A stretch of DNA of 64,000 nt. Source: Rhodoferax bucti (lineage in GTDB: Bacteria; Pseudomonadota; Gammaproteobacteria; Burkholderiales; Burkholderiaceae_C). The first letter of the stretch is position 1, and the number at the start of each line of letters is the position of its first letter. Positions 43,669 to 52,497 of this stretch are shown one piece after another. The translations under genes were made by a program, and so were the position numbers. The notes under the pieces are model-generated. The model had not been told where the DNA came from and did no database searches. It saw only the letters and a program-made list of their open reading frames with translations. The DNA lies in contig NZ_VAHD01000002.1 of the NCBI RefSeq assembly GCF_005876985.1, positions 186,001 to 250,000 of the forward strand. Reading direction: 5' to 3'.

Positions 43669-44669
43669 AGGCAGAGAACTACGCAGAACTGACAGCGGAA
43701 CTGGATCAGTTTGCTGCAGACATTGGCGCCATACAGCCCACTCAAGAAAAGGTCGTCTTCAAGCCGCTTGAGGCCTTGGACGCTCACGACCTCGCACAGA
43801 TGCACTTCAAGGAGCGCGAGGTATTTCTCGCGCCCTGGTTGCATTCCCAAGACCTTTGCATGATCTTCGCCGCTCGGGGTATTGGCAAAACGCACTTTGG
43901 CTTGAGCGTTGCATACGCATGTGCAACAGGCGGGAGCTTTGTTCATTGGCAGGCTCCAAAGCCACGGAAAGTCTTGTATTTGGACGGAGAGCTGCAGGGA
44001 AGTGTCATGCAAAAGCGGCTGCTGATGCATTGCCCTGACGTAGAGCCAGAGCGTGGGTACTTACGGGTCTTCACTCCGGACCTGCTGCCTGACGAACGCA
44101 CACTGCCGGACATCTCAACAATCGAAGGTCAAGTGGCCGTCGATCACATGATCGGAGATGCAGAGATCGTCTTTCTGGACAACATCAGCTCATGGGCGCG
44201 AACCGGTCGGGAAAACGAGGCGGAGAGCTGGTCGCCTATTGCCGATTGGATTCTTCATTTACGTCGCAGGGGCATTGCTGTAGTGCTGGTTCACCATGCT
44301 GGAAAGGGTGGCGAGCAGAGGGGAACCTCCAAACGTGAGGACTTGCTTGACGCTGTTATTCGCCTGAAACGCCCTAACGACTACGACCCTTCTCAGGGCG
44401 CTGTTTTCATTGCCGAATTTACCAAGAGTCGCCATTTGAGCGGGGGACAAGCCGAAAGCCTTGAACTCACACTTGGCGGTACCGACGTGCGCGCGGAGTG
44501 GAAATGGAGCACCGTAGAGGACTCCACCTATGACCGTGTCGTCGCACTCACCAAAGAGGGCCTATCCCCTGGCGAGATCTGCGCGGAGTTGGAGGTGAAC
44601 AAGTCCACCGTATCCAGGCATCTGCGTAAGGCGAGGGAGCTTGGGGATGTGACCGGAGGGACAAAGTAA
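43665..44669 (+). CDS. RepA-like hexameric ATPase/helicase with C-terminal HTH
   Basis: This 334-residue RecA-fold ATPase has Walker A FAARGIGKTHFGLSVAYA (about residues 67-84), KVLYLDGELQGS, Walker B EIVFLDNISSW and AVVLVHHAGKGGEQRGTSKRED. This is the layout of RSF1010 RepA-type replicative helicases found in plasmids and satellites. The C-terminal GLSPGEICAELEVNKSTVSRHLRKARE is an HTH. It is preceded by the CHC2 gene and followed by the iteron array, which suggests a replication module. Confidence 0.85.
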   Translation: MKAENYAELTAELDQFAADIGAIQPTQEKVVFKPLEALDAHDLAQMHFKEREVFLAPWLHSQDLCMIFAARGIGKTHFGLSVAYACATGGSFVHWQAPKPRKVLYLDGELQGSVMQKRLLMHCPDVEPERGYLRVFTPDLLPDERTLPDISTIEGQVAVDHMIGDAEIVFLDNISSWARTGRENEAESWSPIADWILHLRRRGIAVVLVHHAGKGGEQRGTSKREDLLDAVIRLKRPNDYDPSQGAVFIAEFTKSRHLSGGQAESLELTLGGTDVRAEWKWSTVEDSTYDRVVALTKEGLSPGEICAELEVNKSTVSRHLRKARELGDVTGGTK

Positions 44670-45109
44670 TGAGCCTTCGAGAAGCACTGACAAAAGCAGT
44701 TGCAAGTTGCACGCCCTTAGAGATGCAACACGCAACTTCAAAGGCAATTTATGCAACAGGTGCGGAAACTTCTGTGCAACCGCCCATTGGCCAGCCTCCC
44801 AAAACAGCCAATCAGGCAGCAACAAGCCATGCAACTGGTGTGCAACTTGAGGGAGAAAGGAGTGCAACTGGAGGGCAAAAGTTGCATGTTGCATTTGCCA
44901 GTGCGTGCAACACGCAACCGTCTGCCCTGACTGCTCCTCGTATTACGGCTGAACTGCTTAAGTACTCGGAGTTGGTCTGCGACTATTACGACGACAGTCC
45001 GAAGGCGCGTGAGGATATGAGGGAGCAATGCCTAGAGCTTCCGATTGAGGCTCAGGCCGATATATTGGAATACTTCCGCAAGTGGACGAAAAGTGTGGGG
45101 ATGTGGTGA
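44669..45109 (+). CDS. Hypothetical protein encoded across the iteron array
   Basis: This 146-residue frame overlaps the ATPase stop (TAATG) and the next start. Residues 10-85 are low complexity and encoded by the TGCAAC/GTTGCA repeats. The C-terminal 55 residues (RITAELLKYSELVCDYYDDSPKAREDMREQCLEL) look like a real helical domain. The repeats may have grown inside the gene, or the N-terminal half may be only an origin. Confidence 0.5.
   Translation: MSLREALTKAVASCTPLEMQHATSKAIYATGAETSVQPPIGQPPKTANQAATSHATGVQLEGERSATGGQKLHVAFASACNTQPSALTAPRITAELLKYSELVCDYYDDSPKAREDMREQCLELPIEAQADILEYFRKWTKSVGMW
44699..44918. repeat. Iteron array, candidate replication origin of island B
   Basis: Eleven exact copies of TGCAAC or its complement GTTGCA start at 44699, 44706, 44724, 44752, 44775, 44830, 44841, 44863, 44881, 44888 and 44906. 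CGCAAC variants are at 44731 and 44913. The two ends (44699-44736 and 44881-44918) have the same 38-bp design: GTTGCAnGTTGCA, 12 nt, TGCAACACGCAAC. It lies just after the RepA-like ATPase gene. Confidence 0.75.
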
Positions 45110-45462
45110 TGGATAGGGAGTCACTTCCCCGCTGCAATGAGCTCGCTGGTCTGGTGGCGGACAGGCCTCCCGCAGTGCTGCGTTCAAGGGGTAGGCCCAA
45201 GAAGCGCACGCAGGAGTTCTATCTTTCGCTCTGGCGGGACTATCAAAAAATCAAGGCGTGGTTCTACGCCGCATTTGGGCGCAAGGAGGCCTCAGATGTC
45301 GAACTGCTCAAGGCCTACTTCTCACGGCAATTTGTAAGCGATGGCTTGCGAGCAGGGAGAACGGAAGACCAAGCGTTTCAAGGCAAGTTGAAAACGATTC
45401 GCAATGAACTCGGTAAGGCCAAGAAACTGCCTGCAACTGTCCTGAGAAACGAGGTTTTCTAG
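45109..45462 (+). CDS. Hypothetical protein
   Basis: A 117-residue basic protein (MDRESLPRCNELAGLVADRP... RSRGRPKKRTQEFYLSLWRDYQK). It includes an AT-hook-like RGRPKK and long helices. The ATG overlaps the previous stop by 1 bp. Function unknown; probably DNA-associated. Confidence 0.5.
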   Translation: MDRESLPRCNELAGLVADRPPAVLRSRGRPKKRTQEFYLSLWRDYQKIKAWFYAAFGRKEASDVELLKAYFSRQFVSDGLRAGRTEDQAFQGKLKTIRNELGKAKKLPATVLRNEVF

Positions 45463-45514
45463 GACGTGCGGAGGCGTTCAATAGAGAGTATTCCAGTCCA
45501 AGGGAGTTCTCTCG

Positions 45515-45745
45515 ATGAGTGCAAAGACTATAGATTCCGGAAGCATCCGCATCCTCCGATTGCCCGAGGTGGTTCGCAAAACGGGCCTCTGCAAATCGAC
45601 CATCTATCAACGCCTCCGTCAGCAGGCTTTCCCATGTCCCGTCGCTCTTGGCCCCAATTCTGTTGGGTTTGTGGAGGCGGAGGTAAACGACTGGCTGTCG
45701 AGCTTGATCATGTTGCGAGAACATCAACCTCGCAAAGTTGCTTGA
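45515..45745 (+). CDS. AlpA-family regulator
   Basis: This 76-residue protein with RILRLPEVVRKTGLCKSTIYQRLRQQAFPCPVALGPNSVGFVEAEV has the full AlpA signature (recognition helix STIYQRL). It follows a 52-bp gap. It is one of four AlpA-type genes in island B. Confidence 0.85.
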   Translation: MSAKTIDSGSIRILRLPEVVRKTGLCKSTIYQRLRQQAFPCPVALGPNSVGFVEAEVNDWLSSLIMLREHQPRKVA

Positions 45746-45746
45746 C

Positions 45747-46034
45747 ATGGCTGTTTACATATCCACGCCATGGTCAGCGCACCAGCCAAGACCGATTCCA
45801 AAGACTGACGAAGAAAAAAATGAAGCGTTTGCAGCATTTGTATCTGAAACGGTGCAAAAGCAGATGCCGTGGCTTTGGCCACTGTTGGTCGCATCGGACG
45901 CGGCTGTGGTCACAGACATTGGACATTTTTCTTTCTCAATTCCTAGCGATGCGGGCGGCTGGTACGAAGTGCCTGAAATTTCACGGCTTTTGGCATTTTT
46001 GCCTTGGTCAAGCGACAACGAAATAGCTCATTAA
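45747..46034 (+). CDS. Hypothetical protein
   Basis: A 95-residue protein (MAVYISTPWSAHQPRPIPKTDEEK...). Residues 45-80 (WPLLVASDAAVVTDIGHFSFSIPSDAGGWYEVPEI) look like a small beta-rich domain. ATG 45747 is chosen; a TTG at 45738 overlaps the previous stop. Function unknown. Confidence 0.45.
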   Translation: MAVYISTPWSAHQPRPIPKTDEEKNEAFAAFVSETVQKQMPWLWPLLVASDAAVVTDIGHFSFSIPSDAGGWYEVPEISRLLAFLPWSSDNEIAH

Positions 46035-46043
46035 AGGAACATC

Positions 46044-47270
46044 ATGGCAGGACTACTAGACGCATTTGGCGACGACAACACCCGCTTCTCGCTTGGGCTG
46101 CTGGCTGCGGCTGGCCCTCGCTTTGACGGTGCCAACGATGGGCAGCGGATTCAAGAGGCTTTGGCTGGATTCGACGCATACAAAAACCGTCAGGCTCAAG
46201 GGCAGATGCAAAAGCTCCAGTTGGATGCAGCACAAGCACAGATGGCCAAGCAGAAGCAAATGGAAGAGTTGGCGAAGCGTTACGCAACCCCAGCAGTTCC
46301 AGCGCAGCAAGGCCCACAAGTGCCCCTCAACATCCAAGGGGACACAGGGCCAAACTTGTACAGCCCTAGCCTGAGCAACATGTCCACCAGCGGCATGACA
46401 CCCGCTAAACCGGCTGGGTTTGATTTCCAAGGCTATGCACAGGCGATGGCAGGCGTTGACCCGATGGAGTCTCTGCGCTTGCAACAAGTCCTGCAAAAGG
46501 ACAAGACCCCCCTCACCATCAAAGAAGGCGAGGTGATGCTTGACCGCGAAACTATGAAACCTATTTTCAGTCTGCCCAAGCCCAAGGCTGCACCCGCAGC
46601 CGTGCAAGAGTACGAATATGCACTTGGGCAGGGCTACAAAGGCAGCTTTGAGCAGTTTCAACTGGCTCAGAAGCGTGCAGGTGCGTCAACCACCAACATC
46701 AGCATGAGCGACGGTCAAAAAGGCTTTGACAATGAGATGAAGCTTGGTGGTGCCTTCAAGCAAGAGCCCATCTACAAAGACCATAGCGCAATGCAAGGTG
46801 CCTTTCAGCAGATCAAGGCATCGCTATCACAAGGTACTCCCATCAGCGATACAGCAGCGGCGACAAAAATCATGAAGCTGCTTGATCCGGGCTCCGTGGT
46901 CCGCGAAAGTGAGTTAGGTATGGCGATGGCTGCGGGTGGTCGTATGGACAGACTCCGCGAATACCTGTCGCAGTCCATGAGTGGCACGAAGTTGACGCCA
47001 ACTCAACGTCAGGACTTCTTGGCTTTGGCCACGGAGCTCACTGCCGCGAGTGCGCACGCCTACAACTCCAAGCGGAGTGAGTATCGCCAGCAGGGAAGTG
47101 AATACGGTCTCAATGCTGACCGAGCGCTGGGCAAGCCTGCCGATGTTCCTGCGCTGGCCAACAGTGGCAGCGATTCGCAACTCTCCGTGGTTGCGCCCAA
47201 TGGGAAAACATACGTATTCAAAGATCAGAAGGCCCTGGCCAACTGGAAGATGGTTACGGGAGTTAAGTAA
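46044..47270 (+). CDS. Putative phage internal virion/DNA-ejection protein
   Basis: This 408-residue protein starts MAGLLDAFGDDNTRFSLGLLAAAGPRFDGANDGQRIQEALAGFDAYK and then is Gln/Ala-rich and helical (KNRQAQGQMQKLQLDAAQAQMAKQKQMEELAKRYA). This pattern is typical of podophage internal or ejection proteins. The C-terminus ends GKTYVFKDQKALANWK. It overlaps the next gene by 1 bp (TAATG). No other virion gene is close. The family call is from pattern memory. Confidence 0.55.
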   Translation: MAGLLDAFGDDNTRFSLGLLAAAGPRFDGANDGQRIQEALAGFDAYKNRQAQGQMQKLQLDAAQAQMAKQKQMEELAKRYATPAVPAQQGPQVPLNIQGDTGPNLYSPSLSNMSTSGMTPAKPAGFDFQGYAQAMAGVDPMESLRLQQVLQKDKTPLTIKEGEVMLDRETMKPIFSLPKPKAAPAAVQEYEYALGQGYKGSFEQFQLAQKRAGASTTNISMSDGQKGFDNEMKLGGAFKQEPIYKDHSAMQGAFQQIKASLSQGTPISDTAAATKIMKLLDPGSVVRESELGMAMAAGGRMDRLREYLSQSMSGTKLTPTQRQDFLALATELTAASAHAYNSKRSEYRQQGSEYGLNADRALGKPADVPALANSGSDSQLSVVAPNGKTYVFKDQKALANWKMVTGVK

Positions 47271-49357
47271 TGGCCGACAAATACGATGAAGCGTTCGCTA
47301 AATTCAATGGACCGAGCGTCGACAAATACGATCAAGCCTATGAGCGGTTTGGAGCAGATACAAAGTCGCCAGCCTATCAAGAGGGTCGACAGGCTAGCTC
47401 CAGCTTGCAGGGCCTTGTAGCTGCTGTTAACGGTCCTCTTATGGGTTTCGGAGATGAAGTGCTCGCCGTGCTGGGTACGCCACTGAAATCCGCTGTCAAC
47501 GGACGACCAATGGCTGAGAACTACCGTGAGTTGCGTGATGGCTATCGAGGAATGGTAGATGCGCGTAGAGATGAAGCCCCAATCACAACAGCGCTCACTC
47601 AGACGGCGACTTCTGCCCCAACAATGGTACTGAATCCACTTGGACGTGCTGCTGGATATGCAAAGGCCATGCTTCCGATGTCTGCTGCCGTAAAGCACGC
47701 AAGTACAGTTGCAGGGCTAGGGGCGAAGATTAAAAACGCTGCAGCATCTGGATTTGGGTACGGAGCAGTCCAAGGTGTTGGTGACTCCACGGCCGACTCA
47801 CTGGAGGGCGTCGTTCAAGATGGATTGGTGGGCGGAGCAACTGGAGTAGGCCTGGGTGCTGTTGGTGCTCCCGTTCTGGCGGGTATGGGGGCTGCAGGTC
47901 GTAATGTCTCGCAGCGCTTCTCTGTTCCATCTGCAGTTGAGGCGGCAAAGCAAAAGGTTGCTGAAGCTTTGGCTAGGGATGCTCGTGGTGAAGTTTTTAC
48001 GTCTGGGCAATCCAATCCCATTACGCAGGTCAAATCTCGTCTAACCAAGCTTGGCAATGAGGCAACCCTTGCGGATGCCGGTGGACAAAATACAAAGCAG
48101 TTGCTTGATACGGTGGCAACAATGCCAGGGCGTACAAAAGAGGCTGTTGAGCAGTTGATTCATCAACGTCAGGCAACGCGTGCAGACCGTTTGATCAGTG
48201 CGGCTGAGACTGGATTGGAGACTTCTGGACAGCGACTCTCGCCCACACTTGAGTCTTGGATTTCCCAGCGTCATGAGGCGGCAGCACCACTGTATGGACA
48301 ACTTAGCAGAACATCTGTTGCTCCATCTGAATCATTGAAGTCCATCGTTGCAGCAGCAGATGACATAGGCGCTATCTCTCTGGGTCGTGAGATGGCAGCA
48401 GCTCGTCAAATGCCTTTCACTCTGGACATCGCCCCTCAGCGTTCCAGCAGCTTGCTCAATTTGCCTGAAAAGCCAAGCTGGACGATGACTGACCTTGACC
48501 ACGTTAAGCAGGGTATTGATCAAAAAATTGCCAAACAGTGGGATCCAGTTGCTGGCAAGCTGACTCCGCTGGGGCTTTCGTATCAAGACCTGAAGAGCAA
48601 GCTTGTTGGTGAGCTCGACAACCTCACGACAGACCAGAAGACCGGTGTTTCTCTCTACAAGAGTGCGCGGGATGCCTTTGCGGGTCCGTCGGCACTGATC
48701 GATGCCGCTCAGCTCGGACGTTCCAGCCTCTCAAAGAATGGTGCAGCGATTTCGGGTGCAGTCCAAGGTTTATCCGCTTCTGAGAAGCAAGCGTTTCAGT
48801 TGGGTGCATTTGAAGCACTGCGCAGCAAACTTGGCAAAGAAGCGGGTCAGACAGAAATCCTCAAGATGTGGAAGGAACCGGCCACTAGGGAAAAGCTCTC
48901 TGCAATCTTCGGCGATGAGCTGCGATTCCGTTCATTCGCTGCAAAGGTCGCCAAGGAATCTCGCCTGAAGTCACTTGAGACGGTTGGTCGTGGTTCTCAG
49001 ACCGCTGCTCGTCAATTCGGAGCGGGTGATCTGGACATGTCTGCCCTCGGTGATGCGGGGGGTGCGTTGGCAGCCGCAAAGTCTGGGAATGTGCTGGGTG
49101 CAGCGGGCGCACTTAAAAGCGCTTGGAATCAAGTCTCGACACCACAGGCGGTGCGTGATCAGGTCGGAAGCTTGCTGCTCTCCAAAGGCCTTCTAGCTGA
49201 GGATGCGACCAACGGGTTGACTGATCTGGTTCGCAGGTTGAATCAAGGCCAAGCAATGCGTGCACAACAGTGGGGTGCAACGGCTGGTTCGCAGATCGGT
49301 TCCCAGTTGGCAGAACCTCTACAGCTCCGAGGTTTGTTGGCAACTTCGCCTGATTGA
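47270..49357 (+). CDS. Putative large phage ejection/internal virion protein
   Basis: A 695-residue protein (MADKYDEAFAKFNGPSVDKYDQAYERFG...). An alanine/glycine-rich segment (GLGAKIKNAAASGFGYGAVQGVGDSTADSLEGVVQDGLVGGA) at about residues 145-200 suggests a membrane-inserting region; long helical stretches follow to the end. The N-terminal doublet (KYDEAFAKFNG, KYDQAYERFGA) is an internal duplication. This design occurs in DNA-ejection proteins of short-tailed phages. It is coupled to the upstream gene. Confidence 0.55.
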   Translation: MADKYDEAFAKFNGPSVDKYDQAYERFGADTKSPAYQEGRQASSSLQGLVAAVNGPLMGFGDEVLAVLGTPLKSAVNGRPMAENYRELRDGYRGMVDARRDEAPITTALTQTATSAPTMVLNPLGRAAGYAKAMLPMSAAVKHASTVAGLGAKIKNAAASGFGYGAVQGVGDSTADSLEGVVQDGLVGGATGVGLGAVGAPVLAGMGAAGRNVSQRFSVPSAVEAAKQKVAEALARDARGEVFTSGQSNPITQVKSRLTKLGNEATLADAGGQNTKQLLDTVATMPGRTKEAVEQLIHQRQATRADRLISAAETGLETSGQRLSPTLESWISQRHEAAAPLYGQLSRTSVAPSESLKSIVAAADDIGAISLGREMAAARQMPFTLDIAPQRSSSLLNLPEKPSWTMTDLDHVKQGIDQKIAKQWDPVAGKLTPLGLSYQDLKSKLVGELDNLTTDQKTGVSLYKSARDAFAGPSALIDAAQLGRSSLSKNGAAISGAVQGLSASEKQAFQLGAFEALRSKLGKEAGQTEILKMWKEPATREKLSAIFGDELRFRSFAAKVAKESRLKSLETVGRGSQTAARQFGAGDLDMSALGDAGGALAAAKSGNVLGAAGALKSAWNQVSTPQAVRDQVGSLLLSKGLLAEDATNGLTDLVRRLNQGQAMRAQQWGATAGSQIGSQLAEPLQLRGLLATSPD

Positions 49358-49375
49358 GCAGGAAAAAAGCAGGCA

Positions 49376-49795
49376 ATGGCAGACAAAAAAGACACTCGAT
49401 TCAAGCCGGGGCAGTCCGGCAACCCAAACGGGAGAGCGCCTGGACACGGCGAGATTGCAAAGCTGCGTCAGATGTTATCTGTGCATGTCCCTGAAATCAT
49501 TGAACAGGTGATTGCAGCGGCCAGAGGTGGCGATCTACAGGCCGCTCGCCTTGTCTTGGATAAGGTCATTCCCTCGGTTAAGCCGATTGATTTGCCTGTA
49601 GGTCTTCAACTACCCACAGATGGAAGCCTGACCGAACAGGGCCGCGCAGTCATCGCCGCAGTGTCTGAAGGACAGCTATCACCGTCCAACGGTGCACAGC
49701 TTGTAACTGCCCTTGGGGCCCTTGCGAGGGTTGCTGAGATCGATGAACTGTCGGCACGGATTGCGAAGTTGGAGGAGCAACATGCAAAGCATTGA
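49376..49795 (+). CDS. DUF5681-type phage protein
   Basis: This 139-residue protein starts MADKKDTRFKPGQSGNPNGRAPG, the FKPGQSGNPxGR motif of DUF5681 proteins found next to phage terminase and packaging genes. A helical domain (QVIAAARGGDLQAARLVLDKVIP) and a C-terminal coiled coil follow. It could be a small-terminase-like DNA-binding factor. It overlaps the next gene by 14 bp. Confidence 0.7.
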   Translation: MADKKDTRFKPGQSGNPNGRAPGHGEIAKLRQMLSVHVPEIIEQVIAAARGGDLQAARLVLDKVIPSVKPIDLPVGLQLPTDGSLTEQGRAVIAAVSEGQLSPSNGAQLVTALGALARVAEIDELSARIAKLEEQHAKH

Positions 49796-50054
49796 GAAGC
49801 GAATCGAAGCCCTGGAACAGACCGTAGCGACCGCACTGCAAGAGCGGGTAATGTTCATCATTCTGGTGGGCATGGGAGAAACGGAGAGCGAGATTACTCA
49901 CATCTACGACAACCACGGCAATCACTGGCACCGAATGCCCAATGAGACGGAAGAAACGTTTAAAAGTCGTGCAACGTCAGAGACGCCACGGGCGCCGAAT
50001 CAGGTGGTGATGCTCTTTGGTGAGGTTTCATCCGCAGGAGTGCCTCAGGAGTAA
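49782..50054 (+). CDS. Hypothetical protein (paralog of 50057)
   Basis: A 90-residue protein starting MQSIEKRIEALEQTVATALQ (coiled coil) followed by VMFIILVGMGETESEITHIYD. It shares layout with the next protein: a short N-terminal coiled coil, then a beta domain. Function unknown. Confidence 0.55.
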   Translation: MQSIEKRIEALEQTVATALQERVMFIILVGMGETESEITHIYDNHGNHWHRMPNETEETFKSRATSETPRAPNQVVMLFGEVSSAGVPQE

Positions 50055-50056
50055 CC

Positions 50057-50455
50057 ATGCAAAAGCTTGAACAACGCATATCTGCATTGGAGGCGAAGCA
50101 ACCATCGGCTGAAAACGAGGTGACGTTTATTTACATCCCGGCTATGGGTCAGGATGACGAAACCATTACGAGCACCGCTACTCAAACAGGGACGGGATAC
50201 AAACGTTGGGTGAGGGGGGAAGGCGAGCCGATAGCAGATTTCAGGACAAGAATTGAAAAGGATTGCATGGGTAAGTACGCACCTGAAACAAGCCCAATCC
50301 GGTCTTACTGGCTACTCAATCAATACCCAAACGGTGCGCACTATGCGCTCACTCCTAGGGAGGAACGTGAATCGTGGGGTGCGTTTTCAAACAATGGATC
50401 AGGCGTCACGATTCATAAGGTGGGAGGTGCTTTGCCTTCAGAAGGAGGGCCCTAG
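50057..50455 (+). CDS. Hypothetical protein (paralog of 49782)
   Basis: A 132-residue protein starting MQKLEQRISALEAKQPSAENEVTFIYIPAMGQDDETI. The coiled-coil start and FIYIPAMG strand match the upstream protein, pointing to a duplication. It starts 2 bp after that gene's stop. A terminator follows 60 bp downstream. Function unknown. Confidence 0.55.
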   Translation: MQKLEQRISALEAKQPSAENEVTFIYIPAMGQDDETITSTATQTGTGYKRWVRGEGEPIADFRTRIEKDCMGKYAPETSPIRSYWLLNQYPNGAHYALTPREERESWGAFSNNGSGVTIHKVGGALPSEGGP

Positions 50456-50515
50456 TGCGTTGGTTCTGATCCATGGGGCGGAACCCTGAAGGCACATTGA
50501 TTCCCAGTACCAAGG

Positions 50516-50538
50516 CCCGCCCCGCGCGGGCTTTTTTA
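50516..50538 (+). terminator. Rho-independent terminator
   Basis: GCCCGC (50516-50521) pairs with GCGGGC (50527-50532), followed by T6. It ends the 46044-50455 transcript. Confidence 0.85.
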
Positions 50539-50645
50539 CGCAGCAGACGTGCGCGGTGCTAAGACGCTACCATTTTTCGGATAAATTCAGACCAGAGCCA
50601 CAAACTGGCCACTCCGTCGTTGGCGTAAAAATTCACGGAGGACTC

Positions 50646-51602
50646 ATGGTGGCTATCCCTACACGGGCGGTATTGGTATTTCTTTTTTCTCTTCTTGGCC
50701 TACTTCAAGGCGCACACTCGAGAGAACTCTTTGAAGGGGAGAAAGCTCCTACCTTCGCCCGAGGCCAGTACATCTACGCCGATGACCAAATCGGCGGTTA
50801 TCAAATCTACAGCGGCAATGGCACGTGGCAGTTTGAAGACGCCAAGGTGTCTACTTCAGGCGGGAGTGCTGACAGCATCCCTCTTGGCGTCATTCGCATG
50901 ACTGCTTGGGAAGCGGGAGAAATCGCGGCTACCCAAGTCATCGTTACAAACCTGCGCTCCAACAATGGGGCATATTGGTCTGGCGCCCCTTGTGATGGTG
51001 AAAGCCTTGCAAAGCGTGTCCGGGGACGTGGTCGGCTAGATGACTGCATGACCATCAAGGTGGATTCGACAACTGTCGGCTCCAAGCAAGAGACGTTTTT
51101 GGTGGTCCATACGGTGCAATCGCAAACTGGCGGCCGTTATTACATCGGGACCGTCGCATTCAATGTTTCGTACCTTGGCTTTCCAGGCACCGCCGCACCC
51201 GAGTGGAACAAGTACACAGTGCAATCCGATCCGGCTAAGGCAGCTTTGCTTGCCAAGCTGCAGTCATGGGCGGAGCTTTATCAAGATGCAGTTGCTGCCC
51301 AGATGGACTACCGCCGTGCGGCAGATACGTTCGCCGCTGTTCCGAAGTTGAAAGACCTGAAACCGGTATCAACCCCAGTAGCGAAACCTGCAGTAGTCGC
51401 TTCAAAGGGGGCGTCTTACGTGTTCTGCGAGAGTACCAAGTCGATGGTGCTTGAGGGCAGCGAATGCCCAGTACAGGCAGTTGAACCACCAAATAAGACC
51501 GTCGAGAAGCGACTGCAGGAGCTTAAGGAATTGCTCGGGAAGGGACTGATTGATAAGGAAGCCTATCAGCGTAAGCGTGACGAAATTTTGAAGTCGCTGT
51601 AG
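50646..51602 (+). CDS. Exported SHOCT-domain protein
   Basis: This 318-residue protein has a signal peptide (MVAIPTRAVLVFLFSLLGLLQGAHS), a beta-rich middle, a Pro/Ala/Lys-rich linker, and a C-terminal SHOCT domain (TVEKRLQELKELLGKGLIDKEAYQRKRDEILKSL). SHOCT motifs form short oligomerising helices. ATG 50646 follows GGAGG at good spacing. It is the first of a set of exported cargo genes behind a terminator. Function unknown. Confidence 0.7.
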   Translation: MVAIPTRAVLVFLFSLLGLLQGAHSRELFEGEKAPTFARGQYIYADDQIGGYQIYSGNGTWQFEDAKVSTSGGSADSIPLGVIRMTAWEAGEIAATQVIVTNLRSNNGAYWSGAPCDGESLAKRVRGRGRLDDCMTIKVDSTTVGSKQETFLVVHTVQSQTGGRYYIGTVAFNVSYLGFPGTAAPEWNKYTVQSDPAKAALLAKLQSWAELYQDAVAAQMDYRRAADTFAAVPKLKDLKPVSTPVAKPAVVASKGASYVFCESTKSMVLEGSECPVQAVEPPNKTVEKRLQELKELLGKGLIDKEAYQRKRDEILKSL

Positions 51603-51612
51603 GAGTCGATCT

Positions 51613-51921
51613 ATGCGCATTCTGGTGATCATGCTGGCTGCCGTCGTATTGGTAGCTTGTGGCGATAAGTACAAAGACGGTTATCAGGACGGTTACGCCC
51701 AGGGAAGTCACGATGCCGAAGTCAGGGTGCGCGCAGACTACGAGCAGCAGCTCTCCCGCATACAGGGCGAACTCTCCAGCAAATCGAGTTCGAGCTATTC
51801 AGCTTCAACGCAATCCGAGGTTTGTGGTGGTTCGGGTGTGAACTTCAACGGTAAACATTACAGCGGTGGCAAAACGGGTTGTGTCCGGGTGTTGAGCGAT
51901 GGCCGCGTTGAACGGTATTGA
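51613..51921 (+). CDS. Small lipoprotein
   Basis: A 102-residue protein with lipobox VLVACG (Cys at residue 16) after a hydrophobic signal. It then has a Tyr/Gly/Asp repeat (KYKDGYQDGYAQGSHD), a coiled coil and a small C-terminal domain (CGGSGVNFNGKHYSGGKTGCVRVLSDGRVERY). It starts 10 bp after the SHOCT gene. It might alter the cell envelope as a lysogenic-conversion factor. Confidence 0.7.
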   Translation: MRILVIMLAAVVLVACGDKYKDGYQDGYAQGSHDAEVRVRADYEQQLSRIQGELSSKSSSSYSASTQSEVCGGSGVNFNGKHYSGGKTGCVRVLSDGRVERY

Positions 51922-51927
51922 GGGGAG

Positions 51928-52497
51928 TTGTACGAAGTGAACGAATTGGATGCCACTTGTGTGGACCAAATGGCCCTTTACATCCAGAACCATCCAGTTT
52001 TGGAAAAAGTAGATTTCTCTGTGAGGGGGGCGTACTTATCTACTCCGCCCAAATACATTCCCAACCGATCCGTAGCTGGTTACAAGGCTCTGCAGTGCTG
52101 GTTTAACGTTGACGCATCGGTAAATGCTGGTCTTGGGACGGCCGTGTATGGCTGGGCGATTTGGCCTGGTGAGTGCAATGATGGGGCTACTTATTACCTA
52201 GCCCAGCATCATGCAGTACTGCTCGAAGAATCTGGCGAGCTTGTGGATGTGACACCTCAAGATAGCACCTATAGCGGGAAAATACTGTTCATGGCTGACG
52301 ATCGAGTGCCGTTTTCAATAATCAAGTTGAAACAGCCGCCGATGCTGTGTTTCTTAAAGACGGGGAAAGCATGGTCAGTTGGCGATGCTTGGGATCCAGA
52401 TAGGTTTAGTTGGCTGGACTCAGAACAGTCTCGACTTCCCAATCCACGCCATGGTGGGTTTGACAATTTCGGCTGGCTATCGATGGGCCCCTCGTGA
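51928..52497 (+). CDS. Hypothetical cargo protein
   Basis: A protein of up to 189 residues with VDQMALYIQNHPVLEKVDFSVRGAYLSTPPKYIPN and HHAVLLEESGELVDVTPQDSTYSGKILFMADDR. The alternation HAVLLEESGELVDVTP recalls papain-like/transglutaminase-like folds (a His strand then an Asp), but a catalytic Cys is not certain. The start is TTG 51928 or GTG 51937. It overlaps the next gene by 4 bp. Confidence 0.5.
   Translation: MYEVNELDATCVDQMALYIQNHPVLEKVDFSVRGAYLSTPPKYIPNRSVAGYKALQCWFNVDASVNAGLGTAVYGWAIWPGECNDGATYYLAQHHAVLLEESGELVDVTPQDSTYSGKILFMADDRVPFSIIKLKQPPMLCFLKTGKAWSVGDAWDPDRFSWLDSEQSRLPNPRHGGFDNFGWLSMGPS

Noticed and set aside
44699..44918. CRISPR-like array at the TGCAAC cluster
   Set aside because: Units are 6-13 bp with irregular spacing and inverted copies; there are no 25-40 bp repeats with equal spacers, and no cas genes are present.
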